The position numbers and the translations under genes were made by a program. The notes under the pieces were generated by a model. That model made no database searches and was not told where the DNA came from. It saw nothing but the letters and a program-made list of their open reading frames with translations. Positions 8,690 through 20,090 of a DNA stretch of 64,000 nt are shown here, in pieces. This DNA comes from JAABRU01 sp041390465 (GTDB lineage: Bacteria > Desulfobacterota > Desulfobacteria > Desulfobacterales > Desulfococcaceae): positions 1-64,000 of the forward strand of contig JAWKPW010000008.1 of the NCBI GenBank assembly GCA_041390465.1, written 5' to 3'. Each line of letters begins with the position of its first letter. Position 1 is the stretch's first letter.

Positions 8690-10695
8690 GGAGAACAGTC
8701 AGGCAGGGAAAGAATGGGAGGAGCAGCTGCCTGGACTGTCGGATATTGGCGGATGTGAAAGCGATTCAGTCCATGATGGATGACTCTTTCTCGCCTTACG
8801 CATATCGAGTGGCCATTCTTGATTTGCAGGGAAAGATTCTGGTGGCAACAGGCTGGGCAGGATATTCGCACCTGTTTTCACCGAATCCATCCGGAAACCT
8901 GCAAAAACTGTCTGAAAGCGACATAAAACTTTCAACGGATTGAACCGGAACCTTCCGCATTTACCGTGCAGAAACAATATGTGGGATATGGCAACCTATC
9001 ATGGCGGACGGTATGCGTGTCGGAAATCTGCTTGGGGCAGTTCTTGCAGATGAAGAGCCGGACAGAGAAACCTTCTCGCTTTCAGGCGCAGAAATACGGA
9101 TTTGATGAAAAAGAATATCTGGCCAAGTTGGAACTTGTCCTGCGCTGACACGGGCGAAACCGTGAACACAGTTATGGTGTTTTATACAAAACTGGCACAA
9201 CTGATTTCAGAAATCGGATACAGCAATCCTCCGGCTGGCAAGAACTTTGGGAGAAAGTGGATGCGGTTCTGCTTCGCTGAGAAAAAGTGGAGCAAAAAAT
9301 ACTGTCTTCTGTTTGAAACTGTCAGGTGATAGCGTTTTCGTCCATCTGCTGGAGGAAGACGGCAGACCAGGCCCTTTTCTGGAAGTCAATGAAATCGCGG
9401 GTCAGCGTCTGGGATATGCAAAGCAGGAAATGCCGCAGATGCGCCCCTTGCGGGCGGATCTTCGCACAGAAAGAGGAAACTCGCTGTCAGAAGTCAGAAG
9501 AAAAACTGCTGAAAGAAGGGCAGGCTGCCAGTTTGAGACTGTGCACACTGCCAAAGACGGTCCAGGATCCCGGTGGAAAGCCACGCCAGGCTCTTGATTA
9601 TCAGGGACAGCGCGCGGTTCTGTCCATTTCCAAGTACATTTCAGAACGCAGACAGGCAGAGCAGGCTTTGCGGGAAAAAACAGAGGAACTTGACCGTTAT
9701 TTCACTCACTGGATCTGTTCTGCATTGCAGATACAGACGGTTATTGCCGCCTCAATCCCCAGTGGGAAACTGTTCTGGGTTATGTTTTGAACGAGCTGGA
9801 AGGGCGAAGGTTTTTTGGATTTTGCATCCCGATGATCTGGAAGCCACTTTGGAGGCAGTGGCCCGGCTTGACCGTCAGGAAGAGATTCTGAATTTCACCA
9901 ATCGGTACCGGTGCAAAGACGGAACCTTCCGCTGGATTGAATGGCGCTCCTCCAGTCCCTATGGCAAAAATTATTATCTATGCAGCTGCGCGCGGACATC
10001 ACCGGGCATATGCGGTTGAGGAATCCCCTGAAACAGAGTGAGGAAAAATTCCGTTCTGATTTTCGCACAAGCCCGGATGCCATCAGTCTGAACCGGGCTT
10101 AGACGGATTTACACAGAAATCAACGAAGGTTTCATCAGCATCACAGGATACAGCCCTGAGGACTGCCTTGGAAAAACCTCTTGTGCAACTTGGCATATGG
10201 GAACAGCCGGAAGATGTGGATCGGGACTGACAGGCATATGCTGAAAAATAGAGCATTGCAGAAAACAGAAGTCCGTTTCGGATGAAAACGGAAAATCCGC
10301 ATCGGACTCATGTCCGCCTGTCTGCTCAGTATCAACCGGGAAAAAATTCATTCTTTCCATTACCCGCGATATTACAGAGTATAAAAAAATACAGGATAGT
10401 TTCCTCCGGGAATCCGAAAGCAAGTTCCGAATTTTGCTGAACAGTCCCTGGTGGGCATCTACCTGATGTGGTAAGGATGGTGTTTTCAGGTATGTCAATC
10501 CCAAATTTGCAGAAATTTTCGGATATTCGGTGAATGAAATTCTCAACACAAAATCTTTTTCAGGATCTTGCCTTATCCGGATGACTGGCCTTATGTGGAA
10601 GAGCAGATCTCCGCAGACGCCTGTCCGGAGAAATAAAATCTGTCCGCTACAAATTCAGGGGCATAAAGAAAAGCGGAGAAACCATTCATATTGAG
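8690..10695 (+). pseudogene. PocR/PAS sensor half of the hybrid kinase, frameshifted
   Basis: Frame-hopping translation gives a continuous sensor: a PocR-type domain (DVKAIQSMMDD, AILDLQGKILVATGW, then FRIY, PIMADGMRVGN and KYGFDEKEYLAKLE in different frames; about 8750-9150), followed by several PAS/PAC units ending in DISERRQAEQAL-like, HPDDLEATLEAV and RWIEWR segments. At least ten frame changes or stops occur before 10690, after which the downstream kinase is open for 788 codons. PocR-type domains bind small ligands such as hydrocarbon derivatives or propanediol in characterised proteins. The true gene is probably one long kinase from about 8.7 to 13.06 kb. Confidence 0.7.
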
Positions 10696-13062
10696 GTGTT
10701 CGGCTCTTCCATTTTTTTCAGGGAAAAACCCGCTGTCACCGGAACCCTGATGGATATTACAGAGCGCAAACTCGCGGAAGACAGACTCAGAGAGAGTGAG
10801 GCACGCTACCGTCTGCTGTTTCAAAACCTTTCCTCCGGGTTTGCACTGCATGAGATTGTAAAAGATGAAAATGGAAATCCCTGTGATTACCGTTTTCTGG
10901 AGGTGAATCCGGCTTTTGAAACACTGACCGGTCTGAAAGCGGATCAACTGGTGGGAAAGACAGTGCTTGCGGTAATGCCGGACATAGAGTCTTACTGGAT
11001 AGAAACCTATGGCAGAGTTGCCACCACAGGAGAAGCCCGGCATTTTGAGAATTACAGCCGGGAGCTGAACAAATATTACGCCGTCACGGCATACAGACCG
11101 GAGCCTGGACGTTTTGCCACGATCTTTACCGATATTACAGACCGCAAACGGGCAGAGAAGGCGCTTCGCAAAAGTGAAAGTGCTTTGATAAAAGCACAGC
11201 AAATCGGGAAAATAGGCAGTTGGTGGTATGATCCGGCAGCACAGATGCCCAAATGGACAGAGGAAATGTTCCGGATTTTCGGTTTGGATCCGTCTTCCGG
11301 AGAACCTTCCTTCAGAGAGCACAGAAAGATCCTTCATCCGGATGACTGGGAACTGTTTCACAGATCAGTAATCACATCGGTTCGCGAGGGCATTGGTTAT
11401 GATATTGAATTGCGGGTGATACGTCCGGACGGTGAAATCCGGTATGTGAACGCAAGATGCGAGGTCATAAAAAATGAAAAAGGTATGGTGACACAACTGG
11501 CAGGAACCACACAGGATATTACCGAGCGCAAACTCGCGGAGATGGAACTGAACAAACTGGCCGAGGCGGTCGGTCAGGCATCCGAGGGCATTGTCATTAC
11601 CAAAACAGACGGCTGTATCATTTATGCAAATCCGGCTTTTTTCCAGATCACCGGTTACACCCGTGAGGAAATCATGGGCAGCAATCCGCGCATTCTCAAA
11701 AGCGGGAAACAGAATGCTGCATTCTACCAAGAAATGTGGGAAACCATTCTGTCTGGAAGACGATGGAGCGGACGGCTGATCAACAAACGCAGAGACAGCA
11801 CGGTGTTCACGGCTGAATGCTCCATATCTCCTGTGAAAGATCAGGACGGGCGCATTGTGAATTTTGTGTGGATCACCCGTGACATCAGCAGGGAAGTGGA
11901 ACTGGAAAAAAGGGTGGCACAGGCGCAGAAAATGGAGGCCATTGGTGCGCTGGCCGGAGGCATTGCACATGACTTCAACAATATTCTCTTTCCGATTATG
12001 GGATTTTCCGAAATGCTTCTGGAGGATATTCCTCCGGAAAATCCTGCACATGACAATATAAAGCAGATTCTGACAGCCGCAGCACGGGCCAGAGATTTGG
12101 TAAAACAGATACTGGCCTTCAGCCGTCAGTCTGATCCCCAGAAAATGCCCATGCGTCTGCAGCCGGTTCTCAAAGAAGTGCTGAAACTCTCCCGCGCAAC
12201 CATTCCCACAAACATTGAACTCACAAGCAATATTGAGAAAAACTGCGGCATGATTTCCGCTGATCCGGTGCAGGTGCATCAGATTGCCATGAATCTGATT
12301 ACCAATGCCTATCATGCGGTTGAGGAAAAGGGGGGTTCCATCCATCTGGAACTCAGAGAAAGGGAATTCGGAGATGATGATCTGCCCGGCCCTATGATGC
12401 AGGCAGGCAGATATGTATGCCTCAGCGTATCAGACACCGGAACCGGCATTGACAAAGCCATCCTTTCCAAAATATTTGAGCCCTATTTCACCACCAAAGC
12501 AATGGGAAAGGGCACAGGCATGGGCCTTTCGGTGGTGCACGGCATTGTGCGGGAATACGGCGGAGATATCCGTGTTTACAGTGAAAAGGGAAAGGGATCA
12601 GCCTTTCATGTGTATCTTCCTCTTCTGGAAAATGCGGGAGAGGGGAAGAAAGCTTTGGAAATCCGGGAATATCCCACCGGTTCTGAAAGAATTCTGCTGG
12701 TGGATGACGAGGAACAGATTGTCCGCATGGTGCAGATCATACTGGAAAGACTGGGGTATCGGATTTCTGCGCACCTCCGAAGCCCGGAAGCCCTGGCCAG
12801 GTTCAAGGAGGATCCCCGGAATTTTGATCTGGTTGTCACAGACATGTCCATGCCGGAAATGACCGGAGAGCAGCTTGCTGCGGAAGTGATGCGCATCCGG
12901 CCGGATATTCCCCTGATTCTCTGCACGGGATTCAGTGAAAAAATCAATCCGGAAAAGGCAGCGGCAATGGGAATAAGGGGGTTTGTCATGAAGCCGGTGG
13001 TGACAGGCGAACTGGCTGAAATGGTAAGAAAGGTGCTGGATGAATCCGGCACAGGGACCTAA
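10696..13062 (+). CDS. PAS-containing hybrid sensor histidine kinase with receiver (open 3' part)
   Basis: An open frame of 788 codons encoding the tail of one PAC (LMDITERKLAE), three further PAS/PAC units (about residues 30-150, 165-285 and 290-405), a HisKA domain with the phospho-acceptor in AHDFNN (His425), a HATPase domain (DTGTGIDKAI, GTGMGLSVVHGI) and a C-terminal receiver with Asp716 in VVTDMSMPEM and the late Lys in VMKPV. Residue 1 is not a credible start because the frame continues the broken sensor at 8690-10695. It should autophosphorylate and pass phosphate to its own receiver; no separate output protein lies nearby. Confidence 0.85.
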   Translation: MFGSSIFFREKPAVTGTLMDITERKLAEDRLRESEARYRLLFQNLSSGFALHEIVKDENGNPCDYRFLEVNPAFETLTGLKADQLVGKTVLAVMPDIESYWIETYGRVATTGEARHFENYSRELNKYYAVTAYRPEPGRFATIFTDITDRKRAEKALRKSESALIKAQQIGKIGSWWYDPAAQMPKWTEEMFRIFGLDPSSGEPSFREHRKILHPDDWELFHRSVITSVREGIGYDIELRVIRPDGEIRYVNARCEVIKNEKGMVTQLAGTTQDITERKLAEMELNKLAEAVGQASEGIVITKTDGCIIYANPAFFQITGYTREEIMGSNPRILKSGKQNAAFYQEMWETILSGRRWSGRLINKRRDSTVFTAECSISPVKDQDGRIVNFVWITRDISREVELEKRVAQAQKMEAIGALAGGIAHDFNNILFPIMGFSEMLLEDIPPENPAHDNIKQILTAAARARDLVKQILAFSRQSDPQKMPMRLQPVLKEVLKLSRATIPTNIELTSNIEKNCGMISADPVQVHQIAMNLITNAYHAVEEKGGSIHLELREREFGDDDLPGPMMQAGRYVCLSVSDTGTGIDKAILSKIFEPYFTTKAMGKGTGMGLSVVHGIVREYGGDIRVYSEKGKGSAFHVYLPLLENAGEGKKALEIREYPTGSERILLVDDEEQIVRMVQIILERLGYRISAHLRSPEALARFKEDPRNFDLVVTDMSMPEMTGEQLAAEVMRIRPDIPLILCTGFSEKINPEKAAAMGIRGFVMKPVVTGELAEMVRKVLDESGTGT

Positions 13063-13210
13063 CACAGGCTTCCGGCCCGTGTATTGAACTGCGAACAAAC
13101 CGGAAGTTTGTTCTGCTTTGTATTCAAAAATCCGGTTTTTCTGAAAATATTAGGCCGATTCTCTGCTGAACTGATGCAATACTGTCAGTTTTTCCATCGC
13201 GTTGCCTGTC

Positions 13211-13246
13211 AAAAAAACCGGATTTTTCCGAAAAATCCGGTTTTTT
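13211..13246. repeat. AACCGGAT dispersed palindrome
   Basis: A further copy with loop CCG. A half copy (aaatccggtttttctgaaaa) stands just before it at about 13126-13146. The whole 13063-13766 interval is free of genes and made of repeats. Confidence 0.85.
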
Positions 13247-13333
13247 GGATACACGTAAATTTCTGTCTGCCTTATTTGCAGGTATCTTTTCAATGGCGAT
13301 TTGATAAGTACCCAACCGAAAGTTTTCAGGTAT

Positions 13334-13369
13334 AAAAAACCGGTTTTTTCCGGAAAAATCCGGTTTTTC
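13334..13369. repeat. AACCGGTT-variant dispersed palindrome
   Basis: A copy whose left arm reads AAAAAACCGGTTTTTT. Its right flank (ctgaaaacgttatacc) runs directly into the inverted-repeat element at 13380. Confidence 0.8.
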
Positions 13370-13379
13370 TGAAAACGTT

Positions 13380-13682
13380 ATACCAATTCTCCATTGAAAT
13401 TATACTTTATGGAAAAAGATGCCGATTCTCTTCCGAATTTTATGCAGTTCTGTCAGCTTGTTGTGAACGTTGTGTCATCTTTGTGTCCTTTGCGGTTAAA
13501 AAAAAGGACAGTGGGTCAAATTGGTTGACAATGCCATCCCATCCGGGATTCTGATTTGTTTTTTGCATTTTTTGCTGTAACAATTTCAATCCTTTCGGAT
13601 TTTTTCCGCATCGGTGACAGGATCAGATCAACGGATTTGACCCACTGTCAAAAAAAGCATGGTTTCAATGGAGAATTGGTAT
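13380..13682. mobile_element. Nested inverted-repeat (MITE-like) element
   Basis: The outer arms are a perfect 20-bp inverted repeat, ATACCAATTCTCCATTGAAA (13380-13399) and its complement (13663-13682). Inside lies a second, 15-bp inverted repeat, GACAGTGGGTCAAAT (13507-13521) with its complement at 13635-13649. There is no coding frame. The outer 20-mer recurs singly at about 16158, 16409, 23379 (with one extra T), 23632 and 43791. Confidence 0.6.
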
Positions 13683-13766
13683 TATGCTCGAAAATTTATG
13701 GTATCTTACTTGTCACACCCAAAATCTGTTTATCTGTTTCTGGAAACTCTGTGAGGAAATCCGTCA

Positions 13767-15938
13767 ATGAAATCATCTTTCATCATCTGCATTTCTGTTT
13801 TCTGTTTCTGCGCCTGCAGCAAAGTATACTGGGATGAAAACTGGCTGTATCAGGGCTTGATTTCTCAACCCAAAGAACAGGAGATCGCAGTTCAAACCCA
13901 TCCGCCGGCTGCTGTGCATCTGGATGGCGTGTATGCAGGACAGACACCAATAACTCTTCGTATTCCCTATACAGGCAGGCAGATCAGCTTGGTGCGGAAT
14001 CAGTACAGGGAAGAGGGGGGAAAAAAAGAGATTCTGGATCGCAAAATCCGGTTTGAGGATATTCCGGCTCCGGGTTCCCACAGCCTGCGCTTTGCCGCAA
14101 GCGGTCATCATGATCTGCTTATGACAGTGGAAATTCCTTCAGAAAAAAAAGAACTGCATGTATGGCTGCGCCCCAAAACCGGCATTCACTATCCCATTGA
14201 CTGCACGCTGAAAATCATTGCTCCTTTGTCTTTTTTCCCGGAAATTTCAAGGATCATAGGGGAAAATGCCATTTCACACGGCATGGAAAAACAGATTCCC
14301 GCTGCTTTTGGGCCGGATTTGCATCAGCAGACCTTCTCCTTTACGGCAAAGGAGGCAGGGGCTTTGGATCGCATTACACACAGTCTTTACGCGGAGGCCA
14401 GAAACCGTCAGATTTTTTTCACTGTCACCGATGCCAAAACACAGGCTTCCTTTTGTGCAAATCCGACCAGAGAATTCCGTGCTGTGTGGATCAGTTATCT
14501 GGACTGGCCCCGCAAGGAAACCGATCCTCTGCGGCAGCAGCAGCAGTTGCGGCAAATGCTGGACGGACTGCAGGCTTTGCATATCAATGCGGTGATCTTC
14601 CACGTCCGGGTGGAATGTGACGCGTATTATCCCACCAGTCTTGCGCCCTGGGCCCGCTTTCTCACAGGACAGCAGGGACGCGATCCGGGCTATGATCCGC
14701 TGGGCTTTGCTGTCAGTGAAGCGCATAAACGGGGCATGGAGCTTCATGCCTGGCTCAATCCCTATCGTGCCAGAATGTCTCAGAAATGCGGCTCGTCCTC
14801 CTCTGCCGGTCATGTCACCCGCACAAGACCCGACTGGATACTCAGTTTCCGCTGGGCCGGAAGCTGCTATGAAATGCTTGATCCCGGCATTCCGGAGGTA
14901 AGAGATCATCTTGTCCGTGCGGTGCGGGAAATTGTGGAAAAATATGATGTGGACGGCATTCATTTTGATGACATGTTTTATCCCTATCCGGTAAGCGGAT
15001 TTCCCGGCGTGCAAAATGAGGATTTCGCGACTTTCCGCAAATACGGGGCAGGCCGCAGTATCGGAGACTGGCGCAGGCACAATGTCAATGAACTGGTCAA
15101 AGCAGTGAATGCAGACATCAAATCCGCAAAACCCCATGTGCGTTTCGGCATAAGTCCTTTCGGCATCCGCAAATCCGGGGAGGCGGAACAGGGCATGGAT
15201 GCATATCAGCGCATTTACTGTGATGCCTTGGCCTGGCTGGATGACAGAAGCGTGGATTATCTGGCTCCCCAGTTGTACTGGAAAAGAGGCGGCAGACCGG
15301 ATTACACCAATCTGCTCAACTGGTGGGCGCAGAAAGTCAGTGAAGCCGGACGCCATCTGTATCCGGGGCAGATTGTTTTTTATGTGGAAACAGATGCATG
15401 GGGTGCAAATGCGGACAAATCAGCGAACAGACCGGAAACTGCGGATGAGATTATCGGACAGGTTGATCTGAACCGCGATTTGCGCAATGTGAGCGTGCTG
15501 GGCAATTCCTTTTACCGGGCCATCAACAAAGATGATCTCCTGCTTGGCCCGGAGAATCTGAAAAAACAGCTTGCGGACGGATTTTACGCAACGCCCGCGC
15601 TGCCGCCTGCCATGCCCTGGCTGGATCAGACAAAACCTGCTGCGCCTGTGAATCTGCAACTGCAAAAAAATCAGGACGGAATTTGGGTTCTCACCTGGGA
15701 AAGTCCCGATGCCGGTGTGATTCGCTGGGGAATTTATCTGCGGTACCGGGAAAATGCGGAATCCGAAACAGAAGAAAACGCAGGCGGACTCATTGCTGTC
15801 ACTGGGGAAAAACAGTGGAAAATTCCAAAGCAGATCAATCTGCAGCAGGGTGATCTGCTCTCTGTCACGGCCATATCCAGAAACAATGTGGAAAGCAGCA
15901 TCAGCACATGGCTGCGCGTCAGTGATATGACAAAATGA
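13767..15938 (+). CDS. Glycosyl-hydrolase-like (GHL10/YngK type) lipoprotein
   Basis: A 723-residue exported protein. The N-terminus is a signal peptide with a probable lipobox (FCAC, Cys17), behind a GAGGAAA ribosome site. A PEGA-like surface segment (PAAVHLDGVYAGQTPITL) follows. The central domain, about residues 235-600, begins with EFRAVWISYLDWPR and contains NAVIFHVRVECDAYYPT, ELHAWLNPYRAR, DGIHFDDMFYPYP and YLAPQLYW, the landmarks of the GHL10 family of putative glycosidases. The last ~100 residues resemble a fibronectin-III-like module. The substrate is not known; a peptidoglycan or polysaccharide target is plausible. Its 3' end (from about 15467) is duplicated at 22691 in degraded form. 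Confidence 0.88.
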   Translation: MKSSFIICISVFCFCACSKVYWDENWLYQGLISQPKEQEIAVQTHPPAAVHLDGVYAGQTPITLRIPYTGRQISLVRNQYREEGGKKEILDRKIRFEDIPAPGSHSLRFAASGHHDLLMTVEIPSEKKELHVWLRPKTGIHYPIDCTLKIIAPLSFFPEISRIIGENAISHGMEKQIPAAFGPDLHQQTFSFTAKEAGALDRITHSLYAEARNRQIFFTVTDAKTQASFCANPTREFRAVWISYLDWPRKETDPLRQQQQLRQMLDGLQALHINAVIFHVRVECDAYYPTSLAPWARFLTGQQGRDPGYDPLGFAVSEAHKRGMELHAWLNPYRARMSQKCGSSSSAGHVTRTRPDWILSFRWAGSCYEMLDPGIPEVRDHLVRAVREIVEKYDVDGIHFDDMFYPYPVSGFPGVQNEDFATFRKYGAGRSIGDWRRHNVNELVKAVNADIKSAKPHVRFGISPFGIRKSGEAEQGMDAYQRIYCDALAWLDDRSVDYLAPQLYWKRGGRPDYTNLLNWWAQKVSEAGRHLYPGQIVFYVETDAWGANADKSANRPETADEIIGQVDLNRDLRNVSVLGNSFYRAINKDDLLLGPENLKKQLADGFYATPALPPAMPWLDQTKPAAPVNLQLQKNQDGIWVLTWESPDAGVIRWGIYLRYRENAESETEENAGGLIAVTGEKQWKIPKQINLQQGDLLSVTAISRNNVESSISTWLRVSDMTK

Positions 15939-16480
15939 GTGGTTGCCTGCTGGAATCAGGAGTTACGGAGTTAACGGATTGACCGGAATTATGGAGATCA
16001 GAACGCCAGCAAATCCAAGTTCAGGCACGGAGTAATCCCGAACGGAAAGACTTCGGTGGGCTCGGTCGGGCAGTTTGGGACAATGAACTCATTGCGGAAG
16101 GACTGCCAAATTTTCAGTCTGGCACGCCCTCATAAAAAGCTTGTACGAAAGAATGTGATACCAATTCTCCATTGAAATCATATTTTGCGGAAGGCAGTGC
16201 CGATTCTCCGCAGATGTTGCACCGTGCTGTCCGTTTTTTGTGACCTTTGTGCCGTCTTCGTGTCCTTTGCGGTTAAAATTTCAAAAGAAAATCAGAATGA
16301 TAACATTCAGGCATTCATCAGTTTATTTTCAGTTTTTGCAAAGGGGGAAATGTATGACACATTTTCAGGTATAAAAAGCAGTATAAGCTTCCGGCTTGTG
16401 CCTGTAATACCAATTCTCCATTGAAAAGATACTTGCAAGCAGGCAGAAAAGAGGTTTTCATGTGTTCAAAAAACCGGATC
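15467..16480 (+). repeat. 1-kb direct repeat, clean copy
   Basis: It covers the last ~470 bp of the GHL10-type gene and ~540 bp of downstream sequence, including two ATACCAATTCTCC repeats at about 16158 and 16409. It ends inside an AACCGGAT palindrome at about 16480. The second copy is at 22691-23705. The stretch 15939-16500 holds no gene. Confidence 0.9.
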
Positions 16481-16504
16481 CTCCCTGTCATTTCATGAGG
16501 GGAG

Positions 16505-18867
16505 AAATGGGAAACTGTGGGTCCAACGGCTGAAAAAGCCTGCGAGCAGTCTGTGCGGCGTCTTGAAAAACTCTCTGGATGATTTCCACCATCGGAACAA
16601 CCTCTTCAGGAAAATCCACTTTGGTCAATGCCATTATCGGCAGACGGCTGGCACCGATGGAAGCTGATGGAAATGAGCGCGGCATTCTGAACATTTGCTC
16701 ATGGAGAAAACTCCGCCTGGATTGTTGAAAAAAACGGAAAACGCTGTTTGGGGAAATAGAGAACAAGGACAGGGCTGACTGACGATCAGGTTGTGGACGA
16801 AACTGAGCAGTAAAGGAGGAGCATGGTTATAGACGGAATCATGGTTGCTTATCATAAGGAGAAAAAGAAAAGAAACAATCTGGATTGCCCTGCGCAACTG
16901 TATCGAAGCACCGATTCGGCTCGGGTGCTTTTCCGTGAGCTTCTGAATCTGCCGGATGGTATTCAGTTTGAAATTTCAGATCTTCCCGGGTTTAAAATGG
17001 GATAAAGATCGCCAGAATTTAAAGGTTATTCAGAAAAAAACAAAGAACACCTTCTCTCTGGTGGTGATGGATTATCTCCAGACTGATGAAAACAGCAGGG
17101 CATCTCTTTTGCAAGAACTCAAAGATGTGGTTGAGGCAATGTATGGCAGTACGGATGCCATGATATTCCTTTTGAATAAAATTAATCTTCGTACACGGGA
17201 TGATCAGAAACTTGAATACCGGTATGATAAACTTAAAAATGAAATTGCACAACAGTTAAATCTTTCTTCTGCACCGGATTTATTGGAATAGATGCACAGT
17301 TGCTTATTATGTCCAGTGCATGTAGGGACCGGATAAAAACCTTTGCCGCCGAATCAGCAGAGAACTGGATTGCTTGAAGATTGCATGGAGGACTGCTCAA
17401 AAACATTCCGACAGAAAAGGAAAGAGATAGCAGAAGTCAAGGAATGGCTTTATAACTATGAAGATAATTTGGAAAATCTCCCAGATGAAGGTTTAAAAGC
17501 TGTTTGCGGGCAATACAGAGCGTGGAGCGGAGGAAAGGATTTCTGAATACATTAAGGCAGCGGATTAATGAACGATTCCCTGAATTTGTCATTTTTCCGG
17601 CATTGCATGAAACTTTGACAGCATTTAAGGAATTTGCCGGAAAAACAGAGGAACTGGTGCGTATCCGCAAAATTGAAACCAAGGAACTTGTGGAGCAGGA
17701 AAGGAACTGTATCATCGAAGAAATGTCAACTGTTCGGAACAGGTTGAATTTCGGAAACAGCGTTTCACGCCCAACCAAAAATATTATAGGAGACCTTAAA
17801 AAATGCCCGGGAAGCCACCAACCGGGCAATTGACAGCCTTACAAAAAATTTTCCGGTCTGGGGATTTTAAAAATGTTATTGAAGATGTTCGCAAGGATCT
17901 GTTTTTAAATATTATTACTCCTGTTCAGATAAGCTTTTAAACAGGGAAGTTCGTTTATGATTTGGAGTCTGTGCTGAATAATAGTCTCTCTATAAACTAT
18001 TGGTGTTAAGTGCCAAGTGTGGCACAAGCCTATGATTATTATTCCAGAGAATTTTTAAGACCGGATTCAGCCAGTAACGGATTGAAATTTGAAATCAAAA
18101 AAGATGACATAACTGGAATAAACGATTGGAAAATGCTGAACAGCGGTGTATAAATCTGTATCAGAGGATGCGGGAATCTTTATCAACTCGTGCTGAATTT
18201 GTTCTTCAGAAGAAGTCCCAAAATCGAAGAAATTATCATCACTGTCCTGCTTGATGAGTCCCGTCATATTACTGAAATATCAAAAACACTCTCAGCAGTT
18301 ACAAAGAAGCAAAAGAAACTGCCGGATTTTGCACTGTTGATTCAGACAAATATCGACCCAGCTTCCCCGGATAATCTTTTTCAGTCTTCTGAACCCAAAC
18401 AGACGGATAAAAGTGCGTGGGAAAAACAACGTCGGAACAGAAGAATACAGTTATACTTATGAAACAGGATCCTGTTTTATGATACACGTACAGGTTATAG
18501 AACCCGTGATAAACATGATTTTGTTTTTTATCGTGTTTTGGAACTGCTCCAGTGCTGATGGCATGGCTGAGCAATGGGAAAAAGGAATCAGTACTGCAAG
18601 AGACAGTTTGTGGGAGAAACTGGCAGAATGGATAAGCAATGCCTTTGAAGGTGTGATTGCCGTAATATTCCCAAGCATTGATTCAATCTCAGAAATTTTT
18701 TGAAGAAGAATGCAAATAAACAAATCCGTATATTGGAAGAACAGGGAAATGCTGAGATTGAAAGATGGAATGGGGTGGTGGAATTGCTGATAATGCAACT
18801 TCAGTGCATGATGAATTAAAGTCTTCTCACAACTACAAATTGAAAGGGCAGGGTGAATCTTATGACT
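16505..18867 (+). pseudogene. Dynamin-like GTPase A, multiply frameshifted
   Basis: Frame-hopping translation recovers a G1 P-loop (GTTSSGKSTLVNAIIG, about 16587-16640), a G3 motif DLPG near 16980, and a G4-like LNKIN near 17175 after SLVVMDYLQTDENS. The P-loop followed by LVNAIIG and the long helical remainder with HETLTAFKEFAGK, EEECK and GNAEIERWNG segments fit the bacterial dynamin superfamily, whose members remodel membranes in a GTP-dependent way. The end at about 18867 overlaps the next gene's ATG at 18861. More than ten frame changes are present, so no protein would be made as sequenced. It is paired with a second dynamin-like gene at 20408. Confidence 0.7.
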
Positions 18868-19702
18868 GAAAAAGCAGCAGTGATAAAAGAACTGTTTGGT
18901 ATGATTCATTCCATCTCTGAAAATTTATCACATAAAGGAGAAAATATAAAAGAAGATGAGATAGAAAGCATGATTTATGCATATACAAAATGGTTCAAAT
19001 TTTGGAGACTGAACCATCTTTCACTCAACATTTGCATACCATGAAAAATAAAGCGTTCTACATATTGAGCGCGATGAAAAAATATCAGATTGCACCGAAT
19101 AAATGGTCTTTCTGTCGAAGCTATTGAATTTTGTGAAAGAACAGTCGGTTACAGAGGAAAGAAGTGTTGATATTGCTGTCTGGCATTGTTGATCAATATG
19201 CTGGCAATGCGTCCTCATATAAAAGAAATAGCCCGGCTGATTTAAGTATCCGATATTGTTCGTAATGATTCATATGTACAAAAAATTTCTGACAAAAATC
19301 ATATCCTGACTTTTGCCATTCCTGCCAAAGAGTCTGATTTGAAGAAAAAAATGAAAAATATCGATGTCTGATTCCTGATACAGCAGAAATACTTTTCAGG
19401 GTGAAAGAGTGGATTCTTTACACATCTGAAGATGAATGGAAAGGCAAATGTGAAGAATTGTTTGCAAGTCCGGCCAAAGAGCAGGATGATCATGATGTAT
19501 ATTATATTATGATTAGAATGGATAAGCCTGACGAAAGGTCTGGGAAAAACAGTAGTATGACGGCAAAAATGTATAACGCTATGAAAGAACTTGCCCAGAC
19601 AAAGCCCGAAGTGAGAATTTCGAGCGGCAGCCGAAAGAAAGTTATGAAAATAAAGGATTTTTACCGGGTTTGAATTTGGCTTGCGTGTGCGGTACAGGAT
19701 AA
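18861..19702 (+). pseudogene. Unknown helical protein of the dynamin cluster, frameshifted
   Basis: It starts MTEKAAVIKELFGMIHSISENLS in a frame overlapping the end of dynamin A. Later segments in other frames include HILTFAIPAKESDLKKK, a KEWILYTSEDEWKGKCEELF helix and MTAKMYNAMKELAQTKPE. I do not recognise the family. Position and strand place it inside a five-gene operon with two GTPases and a HEPN protein. At least four frameshifts are needed to read it through. Confidence 0.5.
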
Positions 19703-19714
19703 AAGCGGATACCA

Positions 19715-20090
19715 ATGAAAAACAGGATTTTCACCGTGGGCGCAAAAGCCAATCTGAAAGTGGCCCGGATATGTTTTGAAAACGGTTTTATGATGCGTGT
19801 GCAAACAGGGCATATTATGCAGCTTTGCAGGCAGCCATTGACGCTTGCGGACAAAGGTGAAAAAGCCCAAAGCTGACCATAAACAGATTCAGGCGGATTT
19901 CAGTGAAAAAATCCGATCAAAAGACAGAAAGTTTATCCCTCCAAACTCAGATCCTATCTTATGGACATGCAGGGCGTAAGAAATCAGGCTGACTATACGG
20001 ATGAAGGGATAAGCAGGAATCTGGCAAAACAGCAGATCAGCAAAAGCATCCGAAATGATTGCCTCAATCGAAAAGGAACTGGAAAAATGA
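19715..20090 (+). pseudogene. HEPN-domain protein, frameshifted
   Basis: The start MKNRIFTVGAKANLKVARICFENGF is followed, after frame changes, by DACANRAYYAALQAAIDA, KFIPPNF, DMQGVRNQADYTDEGIS and KASEMIASIEKELE. The ANRAYYAALQAAI helix with the later RNQADY signature is that of the HEPN fold, found in many toxin-antitoxin and defence systems, often as an RNase. The catalytic Rx4-6H motif could not be read with confidence. It is followed directly by a short partner gene. Confidence 0.6.
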
